In this document: positions 31,510-41,677 of the stretch, piece after piece
Layout: each line of letters opens with the position of its first letter
Numbering within the stretch: position 1 is the first letter of the stretch
Assembly: GCA_947473045.1 (NCBI GenBank)
Contig: CANJCO010000031.1
Coordinates: forward strand, 1 to 56,976
Length of the DNA: 56,976 nucleotides
Source of the DNA: Myxococcales bacterium
Lineage (GTDB): Bacteria > Myxococcota_A > Polyangia > Polyangiales > Polyangiaceae
Reading direction: 5' to 3'
Program-made: the position numbers and the translations under genes
Notes under the pieces: generated by a model
Told to the model about the DNA's origin: nothing
The model's input: the letters and a program-made list of their open reading frames with translations, nothing else
Databases searched by the model: none

Positions 31510-34170
31510 GTGCTCATCGTTCCGCTCAAGACCCTCGCTGAAGGCCGAACCGACGACGCGCGCGCCGTCGGGGGCAAGGCCGCGCGGCTCGCGTGGCTCG
31601 TGCGCCAGGGCTTCGCGGTGCCCGACGCGTGGATCATCCCGGCGAGCGTGTTCGCCGATGCGCTGCGCGAGCTGCCAGCGTCGTGCGACCCGCGCGCGCT
31701 GCTTCGCGCAGCCAGCGGAAAGGCGGCTTTTGCCCGCGCCGCCGAGGCGCGCGAGCACATCCTGAGAGCGCCGCTGCCCAAGGTGCTCGAGCACGAGCTG
31801 GGTGAGCTGTGGGAGCGCGAACGTGCGGCGTCGCCGTGGGGCCTCGCGGTGCGTTCGAGCGCCACCTGTGAGGACGGCACGCTCGCGTCGATGGCGGGCA
31901 TCGCGGACTCCAAGCTTGGCGTTCGCGGTGACGACGCGGCCGAGCTCGCGAGCGCAGTCCGCGAGGTGTGGGCGTCGATGGCCTCGGGCCGCGCGCTCGC
32001 CTATCTCGCGTCGCGCGGGGTGCGCGAGCTCGGCATGGCGGTGGTGCTTCAGCGCGTGGTCGTCGCCCGCAGCGCCGGGGTGATGTTCACCCGCGCCCCC
32101 GATTCGCCGCGCAGGCGCGAGCGCCTCATCAACGCTGCGTTCGGCCTCGGATCGCCGGTGGTCGACGGGATCGCAACGCCCGATCTGCTGCGCGTCGACG
32201 AGCGCGGTCGGGTCGTCGAGGCCGCGATCGCGAAGAAAGATTTCGCCCTCGTGGTGGGGCCACGCGGCGTCGAGCGGCAGGCCACCCCTCATGGCACGCA
32301 GCCGGCGCTTGGGGCCGATCACATCTCGCAGCTCGCCGAGATCGCGCGCCGCCTCGAGAAGCTCGACGACATCGCGTGGGACGTCGAGTTTGCCGTCGAT
32401 CGCGAGCGCGTTTGGCTCGTGCAGGCGCGTCCGGTCACCGGGCAGGGCTTTCCCGAGGGCGGCGATGCCGACACGGTGTGGAGCAACCTCAACGTCGGCG
32501 AGGCGCTGCCTGGCGTGGCGACTCCGCTCACGTGGTCGGTCGCCGGCGCGTTCAGCGAGGCAGGCTTCCGTCAGGCATTTTCGACGCTGGGTTGCTCGGT
32601 GCCCCGCAGCGCGAAGCTCGTCGCCAGCGTGCACGGCCGGTTTTACTTGAACCTCACGCAGTTCGTTCGCATCGCGGCGCAGGTGCCGTGGCTCGATCCG
32701 CGCGCGCTCGTCGAGCTCGGCGGAGGCGTGGGCGTCGACGCCCTGTCGTTGGAGCCCGGCGACGTCTCTCGCAAGCGCTTCTACGCGAAGCTCCCACTGA
32801 CCGCCGCTCGTCTCGCTCGCCAGCAGCTGCGCCTCGACGACAGCGTGGGCAGCTTCGAAGTGTGGGCCGAGCGCGCGCTCAAACTGCATCACGCGCTCGA
32901 TCTGTCGATCCTGCCCGACGAAGGCCTGGCGCGGAAATTCGTCGACGTACAGGCCATGCTCGAGCGCACCGGCACAGTCATGCTCACGTGCGCGTCGAGC
33001 GCGCTGGGCACGCACCTGCTGCTCACGATGCTCCTGTCGCGCGTCGCTCCCATCGACGCCGAGCGCGTGGCGCAGGCGCTCACGGGCGGCATTCGCAATC
33101 TCGAGAGCGCGCGCCCTGCGATCGGGCTGATGCGCGTGGTGTCGCTCGCGCAGCGTGAGCCTGCCGCGGCGGCCGCGCTGCGCGACGAAGCGACGCAGGG
33201 GCTCGACGCTGTTCCCGAAGGCTCCACGCGTCGCGCGATCGCGAGCTTTCTCGACCTCTACGGCGACCGCGCCGTGCGCGAGGCCGAGCTGTCGACGCCG
33301 CGCTGGCGCGAAGATCCGAGGCCGATCCTCGCGATGCTGCGGGTGGCGCTCAAAGAGCACGGTCGCGACGTCGAGCAGCTGCTCTCGAGAGCGCAGGCGC
33401 ACGCCGACGGTGAAATGCAGCGCCTGCTTCCGCGGCTCGGCGTCATCGAGCAGACGGCCGTTCGCCACCTCGCTTCGCGCGCACAAAAGGCGGCTCGGCT
33501 GCGCGAGCGCATGCGCGCCTGGGTGACGCGCGTTCTCGACGTGATTCGTCACGTGGCGCTCGACGCCGATCGCAGGCTTCGCCGACTCATGCCCGAGCTC
33601 GACGCCGACGCGACAGCGCTCGCCGCCGCCGGCGGGCCCGTGATCCCGCCGGTGTTCTTCCTGACGGTCGAGGAGATCACCTCTGCGCTGCGCGCCTCGC
33701 GCACCGATTTGGCCCCGCTGGTGCGCCTGCGCCGAGCTGAATATGCGCGCGATGTCGCCAGACCGGATGCGCCGCCGACGTTCACCGGGTCGCCGTCTTA
33801 CGTGCTGTCTCCGCCTTCCGGATCGGGCACGCTCCGAGGCCTCCCCGCGGGCGCGGGAGTCGTCGAGGGCCGCGCGCGCGTGCTCCACGGCGCGAGCCAA
33901 ATCGGGCAGCTTTTGCCTGGAGAGATCCTGGTGGTGCACACGACCGATGTTGGCTGGACGCCTCTGTTTCTCGTCGCTGCAGGCGTTGTGACCGAGCTCG
34001 GCGGGCCGCTCTCGCACGCCGCCGTGGTCGCGCGCGAGCTGGGCGTTCCCGCGGTGGTGAACGTCGAGGGTGTGACGCGGGTGGTTCGCACCGGCGAGCG
34101 GCTTCGAATCGACGGCGGCAGCGGCACCGTCGAGCGACTTTCGCGCGATCGCGAAGAGCTGCCTTCCTGA
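31510..34170 (+). CDS. PEP-utilising enzyme resembling rifampin phosphotransferase
   Basis: The 886-residue enzyme has the architecture ATP-grasp domain, long central domain, swivelling His domain. N-terminal blocks GGKAARLAWLVRQGFAVPDAWII and VRSSATCEDGTLASMAG match PEP synthase/pyruvate phosphate dikinase ATP-binding domains. WSNLNVGEALPGVATPLTWS opens the central domain as in rifampin phosphotransferases. The mobile domain carries the phosphorylated His836 in GGPLSHAAVVARELGVPAVV. Order and length match Rph better than PEP synthase, which has a PEP-binding barrel. The substrate is unknown. GTG 31510 is preferred over TTG 31504. The next gene starts on its stop (TGATG). Confidence 0.8.
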   Translation: MLIVPLKTLAEGRTDDARAVGGKAARLAWLVRQGFAVPDAWIIPASVFADALRELPASCDPRALLRAASGKAAFARAAEAREHILRAPLPKVLEHELGELWERERAASPWGLAVRSSATCEDGTLASMAGIADSKLGVRGDDAAELASAVREVWASMASGRALAYLASRGVRELGMAVVLQRVVVARSAGVMFTRAPDSPRRRERLINAAFGLGSPVVDGIATPDLLRVDERGRVVEAAIAKKDFALVVGPRGVERQATPHGTQPALGADHISQLAEIARRLEKLDDIAWDVEFAVDRERVWLVQARPVTGQGFPEGGDADTVWSNLNVGEALPGVATPLTWSVAGAFSEAGFRQAFSTLGCSVPRSAKLVASVHGRFYLNLTQFVRIAAQVPWLDPRALVELGGGVGVDALSLEPGDVSRKRFYAKLPLTAARLARQQLRLDDSVGSFEVWAERALKLHHALDLSILPDEGLARKFVDVQAMLERTGTVMLTCASSALGTHLLLTMLLSRVAPIDAERVAQALTGGIRNLESARPAIGLMRVVSLAQREPAAAAALRDEATQGLDAVPEGSTRRAIASFLDLYGDRAVREAELSTPRWREDPRPILAMLRVALKEHGRDVEQLLSRAQAHADGEMQRLLPRLGVIEQTAVRHLASRAQKAARLRERMRAWVTRVLDVIRHVALDADRRLRRLMPELDADATALAAAGGPVIPPVFFLTVEEITSALRASRTDLAPLVRLRRAEYARDVARPDAPPTFTGSPSYVLSPPSGSGTLRGLPAGAGVVEGRARVLHGASQIGQLLPGEILVVHTTDVGWTPLFLVAAGVVTELGGPLSHAAVVARELGVPAVVNVEGVTRVVRTGERLRIDGGSGTVERLSRDREELPS

Positions 34171-35066
34171 TGAAGCGCTGGGTGGTCGAGGCCGGATCGC
34201 ACCGCGTGGTCGACGACGTCGTGCGCGCGATGGGCGAGGGTCTGGAGGCGCTCGCCGAAGGGCGCGTGTTCATTGGCCGCGCGCGCGCGATCGCGGGCGC
34301 TTCGGTCGCCGCAGGAGACGAGGTCACCCTCCACGCGCCGCCGAAGCAGGCCCACGGCGTGCAGATCCTTCGCGCCGTCGGAGGCATCGTCGCTGCGCTC
34401 AAACCGGCCGGGATCCCGACGATCGCCGATCACCGCGGCCGCGTGGTTTCAGTCGTCGCGGCGGTGGCGCGCGCGCTCGACTTGCCCGAGTCGCGGGTGC
34501 ACACGACCTCGCGCCTCGACGCCGACGTCAGCGGCATCGTGGTGCTCGCGACCAGCGACGAGGCACGCGAACACCTCGCCTTGTGCCGCCAGCGCGGCAA
34601 GTACGCGCGCCTGTATGTCGCCCTCGCGACGACCGCTCCGAAGACGGACGTCGGCGTTTGGTCCGAGCCCATCGGCCGCGCGACTGACCCTCGCCTGCGG
34701 GCGGTCCACGGACGCGAGCCCGCCGACGCGCAGACGCGCTACCGCATAGCGTGTCGCACGGCGGCAGGCGTCATGCTCGCCGTCACGCCGATCACGGGGC
34801 GCACCCATCAGATACGCCTTCACGCGAGCCACGCCGGAGCGCCGCTCGTGGGCGATCGCGCGTACGGAGGCGCCTCGCGCGTGGTGACGCCCGCCGGCAC
34901 CGTCGTGACGCCCTCGCGCATCGCCCTGCACTGCGCGCGCGTCACGCTGCCCCCGATGCGTGGCGCCTCGGCGATCGTGTTCGAGGCGCCGGTGCCTCCC
35001 GAGCTGACCGAGGTTTGGCTCGCGCTGGGCGGCGCGCGCAGCGACTGGTCCCTCGCGCTGAAATAG
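34170..35066 (+). CDS. RluA-family pseudouridine synthase
   Basis: The 298-residue protein isomerises uridine to pseudouridine in RNA. The catalytic Asp117 lies in SRLDADVSGIVVLATS (usually HRLDxxTSG), followed by the RluA blocks KYARLYVAL, TGRTHQIRLHASHAGAPLVGDRAYGG. An S4-like N-terminal region (SVAAGDEVTLHAPP) is weak. Its ATG overlaps the previous stop by one base. The target RNA site is not predictable. Confidence 0.9.
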   Translation: MKRWVVEAGSHRVVDDVVRAMGEGLEALAEGRVFIGRARAIAGASVAAGDEVTLHAPPKQAHGVQILRAVGGIVAALKPAGIPTIADHRGRVVSVVAAVARALDLPESRVHTTSRLDADVSGIVVLATSDEAREHLALCRQRGKYARLYVALATTAPKTDVGVWSEPIGRATDPRLRAVHGREPADAQTRYRIACRTAAGVMLAVTPITGRTHQIRLHASHAGAPLVGDRAYGGASRVVTPAGTVVTPSRIALHCARVTLPPMRGASAIVFEAPVPPELTEVWLALGGARSDWSLALK

Positions 35067-35107
35067 CCTCTTTTCGCCGGCGCGCGAGGCGGGCATGCTG
35101 CCGCTAC

Positions 35108-36793
35108 ATGCTGCCCCACCGCGAAAAATACGTTACCTACTCCGAGCTGACCGACATCCTGCGAGGCTTTCAGACGGCCAACCCCGAGCTCGTCTCGCTC
35201 GAGTCGATCGGCAAGAGCGGCGAGGGTCGCGATCTGTGGGTGCTGGTCATCGGTAAGGACCGCGATCGCAAGCGCCCCGCTGCCTGGGTCGACGGCAACA
35301 TGCACGCCACCGAGGTCTGCGGGTCGAGCGTGGCGCTCGGCATCGCCGAAGACCTCCTGACGCTGCATCGCACCGGCAAGATCTTCGACTTGCCACCGCA
35401 CGTGTGCGACCAGCTGCGCGAAGTGCTGTTTTACATCATGCCGCGCATGTCGCCCGACGGGGCTGAGACCGTGCTCACGCAGGGGCGCTACGTGCGCTCG
35501 GTTCCGCGCGACAGCCGCCACCACGCGCCGACTCCGCGCTGGATCGCCGGTGACGTCGACGGCGACGGCCTCGCGCTCGTGATGCGCAAGGAGGACCCGA
35601 CCGGCGAGTTCGTGACGAGCAGCGTGGAGCCGAACGTGCTCCTGCCGCGCACGCTCGAGTCGGTCGGCCCGTTTTACAAAGTGTATCCGGAGGGGTTTAT
35701 CGAGAACTTCGAAGGCGTCGTGCCCGATCCGTTCTACCTCTCGGACAACGACGCCGATCTCAACCGGAATTTTCCGTACGCGTGGATGCCCGAGCCGGAG
35801 CAGGCGGGCGCGGGCCGCTACCCGACCAGCGAGCCGGAGTCGCGCGCAGTTGTAGAATACACGCAGGCGAGACCTCACATTTTTGCGTGGCTCAACCTCC
35901 ACACGTTCGGCGGCGTGTACATCCGGCCGCTCGGCACCGCCGCCGACAACAAGATGGACTCGCGCGATCTCGCGTTATTTCACCAGATCGCCGAGTGGGG
36001 CGAGAAATACGGCGGCTATCCCACGGTGAGCGGCTACGAGGAGTTCACCTACGAGCCCGACAAGCCGCTGCACGGCGATCTCACAGAGTTTGCCTACCAC
36101 CAGCTCGGCGCCATCGCCTACGTCTGCGAGCTGTGGGATTTGTTCACCGTCATCGGCGCAAAAAAGGGCAAGAAGTTCGTCGACTACTACTCCCACGTCA
36201 CCGTCGACGACCTTCACCGGTTCGCGAAGTGGGACCGCGAGGTCAACCACGGGCGCGTGTTTCTGCCGTGGCGAAAGACAAGCCACCCGCAGCTCGGCGA
36301 GGTCGAGGTGGGCGGGTTCGACATGCGGGTCGGCATGAGCAATCCGCCATTGGAGGCAATCGATGCAACCTGCACGCGTCAGAGCCAGGCGTTCCTCCGC
36401 GTAGCTGCGATGGCGCCGCGCGTCTCGGTTCGCCACGTGGCGACGAAGCCTGTCGCCAGCGGCGCGCACGAAGTTGAGATCGAGGCGAGCAACACCGGCT
36501 ACCTGCCGACCTTCGTGCTGTCGTCGGCGAAGAAACTGTCGCTCGACGCGCGCATTTTCGTCGAGGTCACAGGCGAGCGCGGGCTCGAAGTGATCGGCGA
36601 CAAGCGCGTGTGTCTGGAGCACCTCGATGGCTGGGGCCGCGGTCTGTTTGATCAGTCGATATTTCTGGTGCGCAGTCGCGGTAGCGTCTCGTCCAAGCGC
36701 GCGCGCTTCGTCGTGAAGGGTGCGGGCGCCCTCGTGGTGCGGGTGCACGGACAGCGAACCGGCGAGGTTTCCGCCGTCATCGAGATTGGCTGA
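35108..36793 (+). CDS. M14-family zinc carboxypeptidase
   Basis: The 561-residue protein has the M14 zinc and catalytic residues: His66 and Glu69 in GNMHATE, the third ligand in NLHTFGG, the substrate-binding Asn-Arg in DADLNRNFP, and the catalytic Glu in CELWD. N-terminal VTYSELTDILRGFQTANPELVSLESIGKSGEGRDL is a typical family start. A C-terminal beta-rich domain of about 150 residues follows the peptidase. No signal peptide is seen, which is unusual for M14 enzymes, so it may act inside the cell. Downstream MobA is nine bases away. Confidence 0.9.
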   Translation: MLPHREKYVTYSELTDILRGFQTANPELVSLESIGKSGEGRDLWVLVIGKDRDRKRPAAWVDGNMHATEVCGSSVALGIAEDLLTLHRTGKIFDLPPHVCDQLREVLFYIMPRMSPDGAETVLTQGRYVRSVPRDSRHHAPTPRWIAGDVDGDGLALVMRKEDPTGEFVTSSVEPNVLLPRTLESVGPFYKVYPEGFIENFEGVVPDPFYLSDNDADLNRNFPYAWMPEPEQAGAGRYPTSEPESRAVVEYTQARPHIFAWLNLHTFGGVYIRPLGTAADNKMDSRDLALFHQIAEWGEKYGGYPTVSGYEEFTYEPDKPLHGDLTEFAYHQLGAIAYVCELWDLFTVIGAKKGKKFVDYYSHVTVDDLHRFAKWDREVNHGRVFLPWRKTSHPQLGEVEVGGFDMRVGMSNPPLEAIDATCTRQSQAFLRVAAMAPRVSVRHVATKPVASGAHEVEIEASNTGYLPTFVLSSAKKLSLDARIFVEVTGERGLEVIGDKRVCLEHLDGWGRGLFDQSIFLVRSRGSVSSKRARFVVKGAGALVVRVHGQRTGEVSAVIEIG

Positions 36794-36802
36794 GGCGCTC
36801 GG

Positions 36803-37369
36803 GTGACGCGCCCGGGGCTGCTGGCGGGGATCTTCGTCGGCGGCCGCGGGCGTCGTATGGGCGGTGTGGCGAAAGGCTTGCTGCGACCCCCCAGCGGCGA
36901 GACTTCGATCGTAGCGCGGTGGGCGGCGCTGCTCGACGCCGCGAACGTGGCCTGGGTGGTGGTGGGCGGTCGCGAACAGTACGCTGCGTGCGGCCCGGTC
37001 ATCGACGATGATCCGCCTGAAACGGGACCGATCGGAGGCCTGCACGCGCTCGTGCAGACTGCACGCATCGGGAGCGTTGTCGCGCTCGGGGGCGACATGC
37101 CCTTCGTCTCCGCGGCGCTGCTGGGCCGCGTGCTCGACGCGCCCGCCGCACCTGCGGTCGCGCCGCATCATGGCGACCGCTACGAGCCACTGCTGGCGCG
37201 CTATGATGCAGCCACCATGCTGAGTCGACTTCCCGAACGAATCTCCAGCGGCGATCACTCGCTGCAGTCGCTGCTCGCCGCGGTCGGGGGCGCGAAGATG
37301 CAACTGTCGCCCGAGGAAGTCGCGCAGCTGCGCGACTGGGATACGCGAGCCGACGTGGAGCTCGCGTGA
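36803..37369 (+). CDS. MobA-like nucleotidyltransferase
   Basis: The 188-residue protein resembles molybdenum cofactor guanylyltransferase, which attaches GMP to molybdopterin. The N-terminal loop IFVGGRGRRMGGVAKGLL corresponds to the usual LAGGxSxRMGxDKAL with changes, and TGPIGGLHALVQTA plus VALGGDMPFVSAALL are family blocks. The active-site Lys is retained in AKGLL. It starts from a GTG and its stop overlaps the subtilase GTG by four bases. The altered loop makes exact substrate uncertain. Confidence 0.8.
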   Translation: MTRPGLLAGIFVGGRGRRMGGVAKGLLRPPSGETSIVARWAALLDAANVAWVVVGGREQYAACGPVIDDDPPETGPIGGLHALVQTARIGSVVALGGDMPFVSAALLGRVLDAPAAPAVAPHHGDRYEPLLARYDAATMLSRLPERISSGDHSLQSLLAAVGGAKMQLSPEEVAQLRDWDTRADVELA

Positions 37370-39816
37370 GGCGCGCCGCCCGCCTGGGCGTTGGGCTCCT
37401 GGTCGCTTCGGCGCTGGCGAGGGAGTCGAGCGTCGCGGCGACCGGCGAGCACGGCGCCGCCCTCGTACGGCTCCTCGGCCCTCACGCGTCGGAGGTGCTC
37501 GCGCCCGTCACGGGGCAGATCGGGGCGCTCGTGGCGATCCCGCAGGGGAGCACGGCGCAGTCGCTGGGACTCGACGCGGTCGCGCCGGGAATTGGGAGGC
37601 TCCGCGCGCCGGCCGGGGTTGTGATGGCCTTTGCCGACGCGCACCCCGACTTGCATGTGGAGCTCACGCCTCCCGCGAGACTCATGCTTACAAGCGCGAC
37701 GGCCTCGGCGCAGCTCGCGCAGGCGCAGGCGCGCTCGGGCTTTCGCGGCAAGGGCGTGGCCGTCGGCGTCGCCGACACAGGCCTCGACGTGAGCCTCCCC
37801 GATTTTCGCGATCCGCTTAGCAACAAAACCCGCGTCGCCTGGTACCTCGATTTGTCGCGCCCGCCGCTGGGCGCGCACCCTGAACTTGAGGCGCGCTTCG
37901 GTCTCAAGGACGGCAACGGTAAGGTCATCGCCGGCGCCGTGCTGAGCGCCGATGACATCGACGCGCTGCAGCTGCGTGGCGATCCGTTGCCCGTTGACGA
38001 GGTCGGTCACGGCACGCACGTCACGTCGATCGCGGCTGGAAATGGCGGCGGAACGCCCTACGCAGGGTTCGCTCCCGAAGCCACGCTCATCATCGCGCGC
38101 GTCACGCGATCGGCCTCAACGAGCATTGAAAACGACGACATTCTCCGGGGCGCGGAGTTCATTTTCGATCGCGGCGACGCCCTCGGCGTGCCTGTCGTCG
38201 CGAACTTTTCGCTCGGCAGCGACTTCGGCCCGCACGACGGCACCACGCTCTGGGAAAAGACGCTCGCCAGCCATGTCGGCGCCAGCAAGCCAGGGCACGC
38301 CCTCATCGTGGCAGCGGGCAACAGCGGGAGCGTCGTTGAGACGCCCGTTCATCAGAGCGTGCACGTCACCCGCGGCCCCACAGTTCGCGTACCGATCGTG
38401 ACTTCAGGTGCGAAGTCGGGGACCGTCGAAGTCTGGGTGACCGAGCGCAGCGGCGCGAGCTTGTCGATTGGCCTCGACGGCCCCGACGGCGAGTGGATAG
38501 CGCCCGTCGCAGACGGCGATCAAGTCGGCAAAAATACCCACGACTACAACGCCGGGGTGGTGCATGGCGCCAGCGCGTCGGGCTCCGTGGTGCCCCGTGA
38601 ATCCCGCGGCGCGACAGTCGTGTGGTCGGGGAAGTGGAGTGCCGGAACGTACTATGTGACGTTGAGCGGTGAGGGCACGGCCGAGCTCTATTTGCAGGGG
38701 ATCGGCGACGCCGACCTGTACGGTCCCACGCCTGCGCGGTTTGCGGTGGGCGTTCGCGAGGGCACAGTCGATCTCCCAGGAACCCACCCGGATCTGATCG
38801 CCGTGGGCGCTACGGTGAACCGGGCCGACTGGCGCTCGATCGGGGGACAGCGCGTCGGCGTCGGCGTGCCCGTGCTCGATGGCAGCGGGCGACTCATGGA
38901 CGCCAGCCAGCCGCTCGGCGCCGCCCCTGCGGTGGGAGACGTCGCGTGGTTTAGCGGGGCAGGGCCGACCGCCTCGGGCGTCTCGAAGCCCGACATCCTC
39001 GCTCCCGGCGGCATCGTCATCGCGGCGCTCAGTCAGCAGGCGCTCCCGGGCGTAGCGACCAGCATATTCACGACGCCGACGTGTCCGGGCGGGGACAAGC
39101 GCTGCCTGCAGATCGCGCCGCGGCTCGGGGTGTCGCTCGGAACGTCGATGGCCGCGCCGATGGCGGCCGGTGTGGCCGCGCTGCTGTTCGAGCGCGATCG
39201 CACACTTTCGCAGGATCTCGTGCGCGCGCTGCTGCAGGCCGGCGCGCATCGCGTTCGCGGCGCCGCGCCGTTCTACGATCAGTCGGGGCCGGGCGAGCTC
39301 GACGCCGCGGGCGCGCTTGCCGCCCTCGAAGAGCTCGAGCACCCCGTCGTTGCCCTGCCCGACCCCGCGAGCAGCTGGATGACGCTGAGCGCAGGGTTTG
39401 CCGCAGCCGACGCGTCGGCGCCGCTTCGTGTGGTGCTCGAGCTGCGGGCGGCGGACGGTCATCGAGCGAACCTCTTCGAGCTCTCCCGCCTCACGCCGGT
39501 CGCGCTCGTGGGAGGCCGCGCGGCAGGCTCCGCGCCGGTGATGATGCGCGCGGCGGCGCCGGGCCTGTTCTACTTCGACGTGGCGCTTCCAGCCGGGCTC
39601 GGCGGCGAGTCGCTTACGGTAGGCGCGCGGTTCGACGGGGCCGACCTCGTCGCACCGGTGACGGTTCCGATCTCGAACGATCCGTGGTCGTCGAGCTTCT
39701 CCGCCCGGGCAAAGGGCGCCTGCTCCGTATCGGCACCGGGACTGCCTGGCTCGGGGGCCGCGTGGGCGCTCGCGATGGTCGCCGGGGCCTTCGCGATCCG
39801 CCGCCGGCGCCGTTAG
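37366..39816 (+). CDS. subtilisin-like S8 serine protease with MYXO-CTERM-like tail
   Basis: The 816-residue protein has a signal peptide and the S8 triad: Asp137 in VADTGLD, His215 in GHGTHVTSIAAG and Ser594 in GTSMAAPMAAG. A long insert between His and Ser contains an Asn in AAGNSG and a beta-rich, PPC-like segment (GTYYVTLSGEGTAELYL). A C-terminal beta domain of about 150 residues ends in a Cys, a hydrophobic helix (AAWALAMVAGAFAI) and five Arg, resembling MYXO-CTERM. It is therefore exported and probably held at the surface. Confidence 0.93.
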   Translation: MRRAARLGVGLLVASALARESSVAATGEHGAALVRLLGPHASEVLAPVTGQIGALVAIPQGSTAQSLGLDAVAPGIGRLRAPAGVVMAFADAHPDLHVELTPPARLMLTSATASAQLAQAQARSGFRGKGVAVGVADTGLDVSLPDFRDPLSNKTRVAWYLDLSRPPLGAHPELEARFGLKDGNGKVIAGAVLSADDIDALQLRGDPLPVDEVGHGTHVTSIAAGNGGGTPYAGFAPEATLIIARVTRSASTSIENDDILRGAEFIFDRGDALGVPVVANFSLGSDFGPHDGTTLWEKTLASHVGASKPGHALIVAAGNSGSVVETPVHQSVHVTRGPTVRVPIVTSGAKSGTVEVWVTERSGASLSIGLDGPDGEWIAPVADGDQVGKNTHDYNAGVVHGASASGSVVPRESRGATVVWSGKWSAGTYYVTLSGEGTAELYLQGIGDADLYGPTPARFAVGVREGTVDLPGTHPDLIAVGATVNRADWRSIGGQRVGVGVPVLDGSGRLMDASQPLGAAPAVGDVAWFSGAGPTASGVSKPDILAPGGIVIAALSQQALPGVATSIFTTPTCPGGDKRCLQIAPRLGVSLGTSMAAPMAAGVAALLFERDRTLSQDLVRALLQAGAHRVRGAAPFYDQSGPGELDAAGALAALEELEHPVVALPDPASSWMTLSAGFAAADASAPLRVVLELRAADGHRANLFELSRLTPVALVGGRAAGSAPVMMRAAAPGLFYFDVALPAGLGGESLTVGARFDGADLVAPVTVPISNDPWSSSFSARAKGACSVSAPGLPGSGAAWALAMVAGAFAIRRRRR

Positions 39817-39823
39817 GAAGGTC

Positions 39824-41626
39824 TCAGTTCGGCGTGGGTACGACCACAACGGTGTTGATCGGCTGCACGCTCGCGCCAGCCGGGTAGGCGTAGCTCACGG
39901 CCTGACTGAAGGTGGTGCTCGCCTTCGTGCCCCATCCCCAGACGGTGAGTCCGAACGGCACGTCGCTGCTGGCTTCATGGCGACCGTTGTCGCAGGCTCC
40001 CACCTTCGCGAAGTCGCCGGTCACCAAATCGGTTCGCGTGTATTCGTACATGCCGCCCGACCCGAGCGGCGTCCACCCGGTGAGCTTGCCCTTGCAGTCG
40101 AGTGTGACGTCATGAAACTGCTGATCCGGGCCCTTTTGCCGCGTGAATACCAGGTGGGTCTCCGGGTACGTGGGGTCGGTAAAGAACACGTAGTCGGCCA
40201 GGTACTGCGCCGGGGGTATGACGTTCACGAACTCGGGATCGCCCGCGCAGCCGACCGGCGAATTGTAGCCTCCAGGAAGCGCCATACAGCCCGTCATGTG
40301 GGCGCCGAAAAAGAACGGGTGCTGATCGTCCTGGCTCTTGACGATAAACTGCCCGGGCGCGTCGACTTCGACGACTTGCCCCAGTTTCAGGGTGGTCGGG
40401 GCGCCGGCAACTTGAGGCTCATAGGTGAGCGTGGTGCCATCGACTGCGCCGACGAAGCGCCACGGGGGCGACTCATCGTTTGACGGCAGCCGGTTTCGGT
40501 AACGCACCGCCACATACTCGTGACCCAGCGCTTTCACCGGGGGGATCTGCTGATGCATCCCGTCGCAGGCGGGCATCTCGATGTTGGTGCAGCCATGACC
40601 GCCCCAGCTGCCGATGGCTTTGTTCGCCTTCACGGTGCTGCCGGACAGATCATTGGGCTGATGAAGCCTCAGAAGCTGCCCTCTGTTCAGGTTGTACGTC
40701 TGAAGCTTGCCTTTGAGGGCGCCTGCAACGCCGCCCGCCGCGAGAATGTCGGCCGTCGGGCTGATGGTGATCGTCGTGCCGTTATCCTGGGCGACGAAGG
40801 CGATCCACGGGTTGCCGAAGCCGGTCTCGCTCCAGGTAGACGTGGCGACATAGTTGTCGTCCCACGCGGAGCTCGGAAGCAGGAGGGTGGCTCCTGTGAC
40901 TGCGCTCGCGCCGCCGCCGTAGGGGAAGATGTCATAGGCCACCACGGGCGCCGACGTGGTGATGTGGAACGCGTCGCTCACCGACGTTCCCGGCGTTCCG
41001 ACGCCTCCCTTGACGCCGACGTTGACGCCGACCGGGCACGACGCGCCGTCGTCACTCAGAAATAGAATCGCGACGCCGCCCGCTGGGATCTGGTTGCCCG
41101 GCAGCGGCGTGTAGGTCGTCGATTTTCCGCTGCCCTGAGGCGCGTACGCGATGCCCTGGAGTGCCTTGCCGGCGCGCTCGACGCTGACCGTCACAGGCGC
41201 TCCCCAGGTGTTGGCGACGAACGCGGCGAAGCAGGTCTGCGCGACGAAATCGGTGGCGCTGACCGCGTAATATTCGCAGCCGACGCTGCTCTTGTTCGCC
41301 TTCGCCGCGTCGCACGCGGGAACGCAGACGCCCCCGGGGGCACAGCCCTGATCGGGGGGACACTGGGTGATCACGTTGCCGCTGCAGTCGGTGACGCTGT
41401 GGAGATCTCCCGAGCACTTCACGCACGAGCCCTGCGCAGAGTCGGTTGTGACGTCTTTGAACGAGACCGCCGGTGCGTCGTCGGTGGTCTGCGCGTCTTC
41501 CGCCGTTGCCGCGTCCGGCTCCGCGGAGAAGCCCGATCCGTGCTCGCTTCCACACGCAGTGAAGCACGCGGCTGCGCCAAGCGCGCCTGCAGAAATGAGT
41601 GCCAGTGTCAGTCCGGCTCGGCGCAT
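39824..41626 (-). CDS. IgGFc-binding-domain protein (paralogue 1)
   Basis: The 600-residue product has a signal peptide (lipoprotein-like, FTACGSEHG) and an Asp/Thr-rich linker. Residues 70-110 are a Cys-rich segment (CVKCSGDLHSVTDCSGNVITQC). The main domain matches the IgGFc-binding type: FAAFVANTWGAPVTVSVER, PVVAYDIFPYGGGASAVTGATLLLPSSAWDDNYVA and YVFFTDPTYPETHLVFTR. The ATG at 41626 follows a strong GGAGG five bases away. It is paralogous to the gene at 42687. The natural ligand in bacteria is unknown. Confidence 0.85.
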   Translation of the reverse strand: MRRAGLTLALISAGALGAAACFTACGSEHGSGFSAEPDAATAEDAQTTDDAPAVSFKDVTTDSAQGSCVKCSGDLHSVTDCSGNVITQCPPDQGCAPGGVCVPACDAAKANKSSVGCEYYAVSATDFVAQTCFAAFVANTWGAPVTVSVERAGKALQGIAYAPQGSGKSTTYTPLPGNQIPAGGVAILFLSDDGASCPVGVNVGVKGGVGTPGTSVSDAFHITTSAPVVAYDIFPYGGGASAVTGATLLLPSSAWDDNYVATSTWSETGFGNPWIAFVAQDNGTTITISPTADILAAGGVAGALKGKLQTYNLNRGQLLRLHQPNDLSGSTVKANKAIGSWGGHGCTNIEMPACDGMHQQIPPVKALGHEYVAVRYRNRLPSNDESPPWRFVGAVDGTTLTYEPQVAGAPTTLKLGQVVEVDAPGQFIVKSQDDQHPFFFGAHMTGCMALPGGYNSPVGCAGDPEFVNVIPPAQYLADYVFFTDPTYPETHLVFTRQKGPDQQFHDVTLDCKGKLTGWTPLGSGGMYEYTRTDLVTGDFAKVGACDNGRHEASSDVPFGLTVWGWGTKASTTFSQAVSYAYPAGASVQPINTVVVVPTPN

Positions 41627-41677
41627 GGAGACCTCCAAAAGTTGCAGCTTACACGCAACGCGGCGCGCGCGCGTCTG

